Assembly: GCA_027600665.1 (NCBI GenBank)
Contig: JADGJL010000808.1
Span: forward strand, 1-13,532
DNA: 13,532 bases
Source of the DNA: Irineochytrium annulatum
Lineage: Eukaryota; Chytridiomycota; Chytridiomycetes; Chytridiales; Chytridiaceae
Reading direction: 5' to 3'
Numbering within the stretch: the first letter of the stretch is position 1; every line of letters starts with the position of its first letter. This document shows positions 1 to 6,761 of the stretch, piece by piece. The notes under the pieces are model-generated. The model was given only the letters and a program-made list of their open reading frames with translations. It had not been told where the DNA came from and ran no database searches. The position numbers and the translations under genes were made by a program.

Positions 1-234
1 GGGGAGCGCAGGCGGGTGTCGAGGACGGCGGGGACGCTCGGTGGAGGGCTTGGTGGGACCGTGAACATGAATGGGTCGTTCATGATCCTCAGCGAGGTCG
101 GGCGTTCGTCGAGCGTCATCGCCGCGGAGTCGAAGGCGAGGCGGAAGCATAGTATCATCAACCATATACAGGAGATCGGGACGATGAGGAGGGTCATTTC
201 GACCTTCAAGTCGCATGTGAGGTTGGAGGACTGA
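1..234 (+). CDS. 3' end of an unidentified protein gene (partial)
   Basis: The frame is open from the first base of the window to a TGA at 232-234, giving about 77 C-terminal residues. The segment is Gly-, Ser- and Arg-rich at first (GTLGGGLGGT). It then becomes more helical and basic, with an ESKARRKHS stretch and an end at FKSHVRLED. No transmembrane segment or catalytic motif is visible and I do not recognise a family. Codon use is GC-rich, like the clear exons further right, which favours real coding sequence over chance. The 5' part lies outside the window, so the start, the introns and the function cannot be judged. It ends 155 bp before the stop of the convergent gene at 390-1003. Confidence 0.45.
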   Translation, partial: GERRRVSRTAGTLGGGLGGTVNMNGSFMILSEVGRSSSVIAAESKARRKHSIINHIQEIGTMRRVISTFKSHVRLED

Positions 235-389
235 GATCAAGCTGGGGTTGGCTTTAGATGCATAAGTTGCTGGGTTGCGTTTACTGACAACTGTCTAGTT
301 GCGTGAACATCGGGTGAACAACTATGTAGAAGTAAAAGTGTGCAAACGCATGAGCGCTACATCTCAAAAGCTTCCACGATATCTGGTCT

Positions 390-1003
390 TCACAGCAGGA
401 GATATGCGGTCGCGACGGCTATGGCGGGGTGAAAATCATGTCACGTTAAACAAATTCATGCACTTTGTTTGCCACTCACCTACGGCTGCGGTCAGGCCGG
501 CATCAACGCCAACAGAAAACGCTCTATTGTTGTTGCAGTAGTCCGACCAGCAGCAACTGACATATGAATAGGTGGATCCCTTTTGGGACGTCGAAGCCTG
601 ATCGCGTAGGCAGGATGCGTTGTCGGTTTTTCGCTTGTACCAGGTCGAGCCATAGTACAAGGTATTCATCTGGTACATGGCTGCGAGGAAAAAATGTCAG
701 GTACACACAAACTAAAATGCAAGGAAAGCCAGAAAGGCAGAAAGGGCATTTGACTCACCCGCCTCGCAGGTATCACCGACGCTGGTTGTGTCGTTCACGT
801 ACAGCGGACTGTTTGAGTTTGCTGTCCAGAGAAAGTTGTTCGCCTGCCCAGTAGAGAACATGCCATCAATGTTGCCGATTCCTCATAAATGGTGGCGATG
901 GCCTCCAACTCACATAACACCCGTTTGCCCCTGCTGCCCGCCCGGGCAGGGCGAGAACAAGGGCCGCAAGCGCAGCGAAGAGAATAGCGAGCTGGAGCTG
1001 CAT
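390..1003 (-). CDS. Small secreted Ly6/uPAR-like (three-finger) protein, probably GPI-anchored
   Basis: Four exons, read downwards: 1003-914, 843-759, 680-480 and 418-390. The introns of 70, 78 and 61 nt all start GTGAGT and end AG, and all phases agree. The product is 134 residues. Residues 1-24 or so are a signal peptide (MQLQLAILFAALAALVLAL). The mature part has six cysteines (C29, C56, C82, C101, C102, C107). The last three form SCCWSDYCNNN, a perfect CC-x4-CN signature of the Ly6/uPAR three-finger fold; human CD59 has CCKKDLCN there. Two N-glycosylation sequons (NDT, NAS) are present. The end is hydrophobic (AGLTAAVAVATAYLLL) with no basic tail, as in a GPI-attachment signal. The role is unknown; surface binding or adhesion is only a guess. 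Splicing is inferred. The first acceptor (GGGCAG, 844-849) is the least certain, because an earlier AG would give a 32-nt intron. Confidence 0.75.
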
Positions 1004-1365
1004 GGTGTTTGTCGGATCGAGGCGGGAGAGAAACCACTTGTGCAGGCCAGAGCGCCAGAGTCGTCTGAGGAGTTCGTCAACTTCCTTTCATGCATAAGGA
1101 GCATTGCAAGCACTTGTCATTGACTAAACCGTACTTATACTGAACTAATATCTTCTTCTGCATAGTAGTTGCTCGTATTTTTTACAACCTGAATACGTTA
1201 CTTTTGCCGATTCTTTTTTCGAAACTGATTAATACGGACGCTGTTACACTGCGACAGGCTGGAAACTGACCTGGTTGTTGTTAATTAATTGCAGGGATAT
1301 GTGTAAATACGTCCGGACCACAATGTGCGAACAATGTAATGACCAAATCTGCTCTTAATGCGATT
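1004..1365. promoter_or_regulatory. Divergent intergenic promoter region
   Basis: This 362-bp spacer lies between the start codons of two divergent genes, so it should hold both promoters. On the minus strand a TATAAG sits at 1134-1139, about 130 bp upstream of the Ly6-like start. Around 1140-1290 the DNA turns AT-rich. No coding exon is evident. An alternative upstream exon for the plus-strand gene cannot be excluded. Confidence 0.4.
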
Positions 1366-2285
1366 ATGGGCGTGCTCTCATTAGCGGCCGGCGCAAACGG
1401 CGATTCCCCAACGCTCGGGGTGAGAGGATCATGCTGAGTCTTGTAATTTGGATAGTAACGGGCTGTGCAGGCGGTCGACGACCCGGACACAGATTTGTAC
1501 CTCCGATCTCTTCTGCAGCTCACGTCTGTGGACCACAAACGCCCGGCCGCAGTGACCGCGATGCTGCTGCGGCGCCTTTTGAACGATGTCGTGTGCGGGA
1601 CCGACGGAGAGGGCACGATAGATTACTCGCGACTGTGGCTGGCGCCGCCGCTGCTGGAGAAACTTGGGGAGACGAGGAAGGCTTGGATAGTGGAGGAGAA
1701 GCCGGCTGGGTGGGAGGACGGGGATGCGAACTTTAGGAAGGACTTGGAAAGGGCATGGGTGCTGCTAGCAGCCAACTTCGTCCTGTTGGAGATGTCACGG
1801 AAGCCCATCAACTCGACAAGGTAGAAATGATGTTGGGAAACATTGTTGTTTTGCTTTTTATGATTACACGAGCGAAGCGCTAACGGGCGAATCGCTTTAT
1901 TTTTTAGATGTATTGCGGCGGTGAATCAGTTGTTCAATCATTCTAGAATGCCGTTAACGGAAGTGAAGGAGCTCAAGCTGAAGTTCCATAAACTGGCAGA
2001 CGCAGTCGACAGGCATCAACGACAAAATCCAGGCATATCGTGTCCCGCGGTTTGTTCTCACTTCGTGCATAACAATCGCTAACTGACGTTGACTATTCGC
2101 CTTTTTACAAGCTGGCGCGAGAGCTAACGAAGTATAAGTGGGAGGATGCCGTCAACGCGGTGAGAGCATCGCATCTTTCGGAATCAAAAATATTTATGTG
2201 AATTTAGACATATCACCTGTGCGCTTCTCATCACTGGTTGACGGAAGAGAAGGAGGAGAAGGAGGACTCGGACACATCGATGTAA
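1366..2285 (+). CDS. Hypothetical protein, 223 residues, five exons
   Basis: The exons are 1366-1419, 1471-1820, 1908-2049, 2112-2159 and 2208-2285. Introns are 51, 87, 62, 48 and 48 nt or close to that, all GT-AG, and every junction keeps phase. I do not recognise the family. The protein looks soluble and mostly helical. It opens MGVLSLAAGANGDSPTLG and has a long middle exon with LLRRLLNDVVCGTDGEG and LERAWVLLAANFVLLEMSRK. Helices then follow, rich in charged and aromatic residues (EVKELKLKFHKLADAVDRH, LARELTKYKWEDAVNATYH). The tail is acidic (LTEEKEEKEDSDTSM). No signal peptide, membrane span, Cys/His cluster or catalytic motif is seen. The ATG at 1366 was chosen because it joins the next exon in phase 0 and because a stop lies just upstream of the second exon in its frame. 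A longer 5' end is possible. Confidence 0.62.
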
Positions 2286-2372
2286 ACTCACAATTTGCAC
2301 ACATGCACCCAATGAATTGAATAGCAATATTGGCGCACGCTCTGCTTTTTCCTTTGACCATCGAAGGAAGGA

Positions 2373-2379
2373 TATAATA
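2373..2379 (+). promoter_or_regulatory. Candidate TATA element of the membrane-protein gene
   Basis: TATAATA lies about 50 bp upstream of the ATG at 2430, in the 144-bp gap after the preceding gene. Its position suits a core promoter, but fungal promoters often lack a TATA box, so this is only a candidate. Confidence 0.3.
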
Positions 2380-2429
2380 ATTCCCATGCTACTTCCCATA
2401 ATCTCCCAGTTCATACAAGCCGTCGGGCA

Positions 2430-3547
2430 ATGCCAAAAAAGTGGGCGCTCGCTTTTGTGTTACGAACCATCATCTTTGCCAACACAGCCCAACAGACGGC
2501 AATGGACGCTGACCTTCGACGGAGGAGGCCTGACGGCCTCAAGGGGATGCTCATCCCCAGGCAGGCTGTTACGTCTTCGGTGCCACCCGTGTCTTCGAGC
2601 ACTCCGATCTCATCCGTGACGTCAACGACCGCGCAAACCTCGAGTACTACACCGCCGCCCGTAACCTCGTCCACGGCGACACCTCCTCCGTCCACAACGA
2701 CGGATGTGGTCTCCTCCTCTCAGGGAGGGGGTGTGGTTATTATCACCAACACGATCGTATCGACCATCACTCCATCGGGCAGCGGTTCTTTAATTGGCAC
2801 TTCGACGGTAGGTTTATAGTCTCGGTTTTGATGCGCAATTGCTCTTAACTTAGCTAACGAAATGTTTTTGTGTTATTGCAGTCGGGGACGTCATCGTCGG
2901 CGACTTCGTCCGCACCCGTTGTCACCGGCAGCCAAGCGCCTTTATCAAATGGCCCCTCGAGCTCCACCAGCGCGGCCATCATCATAGCCATCGTCGCTGT
3001 CGCCATCGTCGGTGTCTCCGTGGCGGTCTACATCTTCAGAAAATGGCTGCTCCCGACCTCGAAGGATTTCAAAAAGCGACGCCTCGGCACCGGCGGCGCG
3101 GTGGACGAAGCCGCCGCCGCTGGAAACGACGACGACGGCTGGGCCCCGAGCGACCGCGCCACCGTTCCGGCCGGCGGCACGTCCACCCCTGACCGCCAGC
3201 ACTTCCGCGACCACATAAGCAACGCCAGCCCCTTGCCCGGCCAGCAGCAGCCGACGCTCCCGAGCGTCGGAGGTACCGGTCCGTCTGTAGGCGCCGCCTC
3301 TGTAGCTGGCGCGACCTCCGATGCGGGCGGTTACGCCGTCGCCGACCCGAACATGGCGAGTGGGTACTACACGCCGCATCAAGACCCTTACGGTGGACAA
3401 TATGCACAGCAGGGACACTACGACCCTTATCAGGCGCAGGCTGACCCCTATCAGCAGCAGGCGGCCGCGGCGGCTTACTATCAGCAGCAGCAGCAGGCGC
3501 AGTACTACGCGCAGCAGCCTCAACAGGCGTGGAACGGCCAGCAGTAA
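2430..3547 (+). CDS. Single-pass membrane protein: Ser/Thr-rich ectodomain, Q/Y-rich cytoplasmic tail
   Basis: Exons 2430-2807 and 2882-3547 flank a 74-nt GTAGGT...TTGCAG intron in phase 0, giving 347 residues. The N-terminus reads as a signal peptide (KKWALAFVLRTIIFANTAQQ). An RRRR run near residue 30 could be a Kex2-type processing site. Residues about 45-156 are dominated by Ser, Thr and Pro, typical of an O-mannosylated stalk. One transmembrane helix follows at about 157-178 (AAIIIAIVAVAIVGVSVAVY), then a basic stop-transfer (FRKW, later KKRR). The cytoplasmic part is disordered. Residues about 286-347 consist mainly of Gln, Tyr, Ala and Pro with DPY repeats. The layout matches fungal Mid2/Wsc-type wall sensors and Skg6/Axl2-like membrane proteins, but no WSC or other folded ectodomain is present. 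A sensor or anchoring role is inference. Confidence 0.8.
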
Positions 3548-3889
3548 ATGTGAATGTTCGGTGTATCGGCTGTGAGATTTGGCTTAAGCGTATTCTTTGT
3601 TGCTGCATTCTCCTCACGCTCTCACCCACCGCCCCTCCCCCCTGTGTGCCCACCCTATACGTCGTCTTCTCATTGTGTCCATTAACGTTTTCAGTGTTCT
3701 CCGTTTCCCAATCCATAACAAGTAGTTGGCTTTCTATGTCTGTGTCGTTCATGATCTCTATTACTTCGTTCTGATTATACACGGGTCGTCGTTACACTTG
3801 CCACTATGAGCATAAGTATGGAATAGAGGGCGTAAAGGACTTCAAAAATTGCGTGCACCATTCGTCAAATACTGGGCCTGATCTTTGAT
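3548..3889 (+). other. Intergenic region, 342 bp
   Basis: This stretch holds the 3' UTR of the membrane-protein gene and the promoter of the RanBPM/Gid1 gene. It is pyrimidine-rich (CTCACCCACCGCCCCTCCCCCC near 3620), as is common near fungal transcription starts. No exon, RNA gene or clear TATA box is seen. Confidence 0.4.
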
Positions 3890-6016
3890 ATGCTCCCATC
3901 TTACCTGCGCTACAGCGCGCTCTGGACCAAGGTCCACGGCAAGGACGAGGCCCGGGCATCGTCCGCGACGACGCCGGACCCTCCGCCGCACATGATCCCG
4001 CTCTATGCCTCCATCCCCTCATCCGCCTTTGACGAACCGCTGGACCAGCCCACCACTGTCCCGCCACATGCTTCTGATAGCCACGCCCCATCAGTGACCG
4101 CGGGCGCGGACCCGCCAAAGGTCTCGGCTGCCGGGCCGGAGGTCGTGGCCTCCATGCGCGCGCCTCAAACCGCGAACCGGTCGTCGCCGTTGCGACGGAG
4201 GCACCCGCCCGCGGTCGTGACAAGGTCCATGTCGCCGCAGCCCCTTATTCCGAGCGCGTGGTATCCGGACGACTACAGCAAGGCGGACAACCACTCGCTG
4301 CTGTCGCTCTCGAAGGACGGCCTAAGAGTTAGCTACATCGGTAAGGTGGCATGCTGTTCCCTTTTTCATGTGAAGACGTGTGTCGTTGACTGTCTTATGT
4401 GTTCGTAGGCCCTGGCGCTACTGATGAGCAGGCGGCGGCCATTCGGAGTAATTTGCCGATACCGAAGGAAGCGGGGATCTTCTATTTTGAGGTCACAATC
4501 ATCAGCAAGGGGAGAGACGGGTGGATTGGGATCGGAGTCTGCGACTCGAGCTTTAATCTCAATCGGCTGCCTGGTGCGGACTATTTTCCATTTCTCGTCC
4601 CCTCCTTCGTCAATAAGTACGGGTAGAAAGTTAATCATTGTTGTCCTTCTTTGCTTCGTTGGCTTCCGTTCTCGTTGCAGGTTGGGATCCGCGGTCTTGG
4701 GGTTATCATGGCGATGACGGCTTCGCTTTTGCCGCGAACTCGAAGGGGTCGCCCTACGGACCGGTTTATACCACCGGCGACGTGATCGGCTGCCGCGTAA
4801 ATTTCCGCACTATGACGGTCGCTTACACAAAAAACGGCATGGACATTGGTGAGGGGTTATCACTGATGATTAGCGTGTGTTGACGTTCGTCTTGTTCTAC
4901 GAATTCGCAGGCGTCGCATTCACGAACCTGCCGCGCGACTTGCCTCTCTTCTGCGTCGTGGGTATGCGAACCGCCGGCGAAATTCTCGAAGCCAACTTTG
5001 GCCATCGCCCCTTCTGCTACAACATCGACCTCCACATCGAGGATGAATGTACGGACCTGCGGACGCGAATACTCGGCCAGGAAATTAACCTCCGCACCCC
5101 GCTAGCTCCGGCGGCGACAAGCAAAGCGCCGTCAAACAGCGTTAATGGCGCGTCTGCTTCGTCCGCGTCCATCTCCAATCCCACTCTCTCCAGCCATATC
5201 GACCCACTCATCCTCTCCCACCTCCTCCATAACGGCTATTTGGGCACCGCAGACGCCTTTCGCCGCACTTTAAGCCACGCGCTACCCTCGCCGACAGCGC
5301 CGATTGCTAACTATATCAACGGTCATGCCGACGACTTTGCCGCGTCGAGCAGGATGGACATTGACCCGCCGGCAATATATCTACCGGACACGCTACCACC
5401 ATCGACTGCTCCAATACTTCCTCAACTACCCGCACTCGCGCTCACCATCCCTCCCTCGCTCGAACTCCGCCACCGGATCCGCTCGCTCCTCCTCGCGGGT
5501 CGCCCGCGCGACGCGCAGGACCTGATCGCGAAGTCGTTCCCGGGCCTGCTCGAGCGGCGAAGGGCCGTTCTCTTCGCTCTCATGTGCCAAGAATTCGTCG
5601 AGCACGTGGCCGTTAACAGCGCGGCGGCGGCGCGAAAGGGGAAGAACGAAGGCGGGGGCGGCGCCATGAACGGGTCAGCAGAGGTTGGGGGATGGGAGAT
5701 GGGGGCCGTCGAGGTCGGTAGGAGGGTTGCGGCCTGTTTCGATCGACGGCGTATGCCCGAGTGTGTGGGGCAGGCGTTGGACGAGTGCTTCTCGTTCTTG
5801 GCGTACGAGAACCCTTGGGAGGCGCCCACGCGGTTGTTGTTGGAAGCCGGCGGGAGGGAGGTCGTCGCCTCGCTGGTGGACCGGGAAGTGTTGATTGAGA
5901 GCGGCGAAGAGCGAGTCAGCAGGTTGGAAAGGGTTGTGAAGCAGACGGCCGTAGCGGTGGAGGAGCTAAAGGCGCGGGGGGAGCTATTAATGGATGGATG
6001 GGAGAGAATTTTGTAG
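3890..6016 (+). CDS. RanBPM/Gid1 (Vid30)-type SPRY-LisH-CTLH-CRA protein
   Basis: Exons 3890-4340, 4409-4573, 4681-4848 and 4911-6016 (introns 68, 107 and 62 nt) encode 629 residues. Residues 1-115 or so are Pro/Ser-rich and disordered. A SPRY domain spans about 118-305, with GIFYFEVTIISKGRDGWIGIG, the hallmark GWDPRSWGYHGDDG and NFGHRPFCYNID. LisH is at about 356-386 (HIDPLILSHLLHNGYLGTAD) and CTLH at about 444-494. A CRA-type end covers about 530-629, including ALDECFSFLAYENPWEAP. In yeast this family (Gid1/Vid30) scaffolds the GID ubiquitin ligase, which degrades gluconeogenic enzymes when glucose returns. The animal relatives are RANBP9 and RANBP10. The protein has no RING and should act with Gid2/Gid9-type partners encoded elsewhere. 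Low-complexity inserts lie between LisH and CTLH and around 500-525. The start is the first ATG after an in-frame stop. Confidence 0.93.
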
Positions 6017-6020
6017 CTCT

Positions 6021-6141
6021 AATAAATGCGCAGAAGAAATCAGGATGATAAATGGCAAGGTTTAGTATCTCGCACTGGCGATAGGAACTTGCGAACCTGT
6101 TGCGATGGATGTGCCCTTTTCAAGAGATTTTCTTTAATAAA
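6021..6141 (+). terminator. Candidate polyadenylation signals of the RanBPM/Gid1 gene
   Basis: AATAAA occurs at 6021-6026, a few bases after the stop codon, and again at 6136-6141 within an AT-rich stretch. Either could direct 3'-end formation. The second is better placed for a normal 3' UTR length. Confidence 0.4.
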
Positions 6142-6365
6142 CGTGATGAATTTGACCATAACAGGCCAGGGTTGCGTAGTCTAAAGGTGTGCAAATGCGA
6201 TTGTTTTCTGATTTTATCATTATGCTTTAATATGCTTGTTTTACCGCGTAACCTGTTCTGATGGGCGTGAACTTACTCAACAATTCTTGCCAACCATCGG
6301 TCGACACCTCCCTCAGCTCCGCGCTATGATATTCGCCGCGCCCGTCCTCCGGCCCGTGCCAGAAG

Positions 6366-6384
6366 CAGAGAGGGAGAGAGAGAA
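6366..6384 (+). repeat. GA-rich simple repeat, copy 1
   Basis: An impure (GA)n tract, AGAGAGGGAGAGAGAGA, followed after about 20 bp by a T-rich run. It lies in the shared 3' region of two convergent genes. Confidence 0.7.
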
Positions 6385-6516
6385 CCCCTGCGATTTGCCT
6401 TTTGTGCTTTTTTTTCCTTCCTTTTATACACGACGCTTCGGTCTCCCGTTAAAATCCTGACCGCGCATTAATGAGAATACATCTATCTCACGGGCGTCGG
6501 CGCAATTTTCTCTCCA

Positions 6517-6548
6517 AGAGAGAGAGAGAGAGGAGAGACAGAGAGACA
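6517..6548 (+). repeat. GA-rich simple repeat, copy 2
   Basis: A longer (GA)n microsatellite with GGAG and CAG interruptions. On the minus strand it is a CT tract some 215 bp past the trehalose gene stop codon, so it may be outside or at the end of its 3' UTR. Confidence 0.75.
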
Positions 6549-6761
6549 TACGTGGTAGTTACAAAAACCAGATATTTCATACAACAGGGCGCTAAAACAG
6601 CTACACCTACTTTAAGTCCGATAATACAAGAGCGAAAGTTCTCATAACATGCAAGCGGCTACCGACTACAATTCAAGCAGGAATATCAGAACACAAAAGT
6701 GTTTCAGGGTAAATAGATAAACAGGCAAAAAACAACCACAGCGGTAGTATCGCACCAATCA

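Larger units (their letters stand above)
6017..6761. other. Convergent intergenic region (3' UTRs), no gene seen
   Basis: These 745 bp lie between two convergent stop codons. They contain the poly(A) candidates, two GA-rich simple repeats and AT-rich sequence. The only open frame of note (6236-6460) is low in complexity and shows no family signature, so I do not call it a gene. Confidence 0.5.

Noticed and set aside
2945..3523. Long minus-strand open frames (192 and 237 codons) opposite the membrane-protein gene
   Set aside because: They are shadows of the GC-rich, codon-biased plus-strand exon; their translations are Arg/Gly/Val-rich without motifs.
3804..4223. Minus-strand 139-codon frame opposite the first RanBPM/Gid1 exon
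   Set aside because: It is the complement of a Pro-rich coding exon whose plus frame joins cleanly to the SPRY exons.
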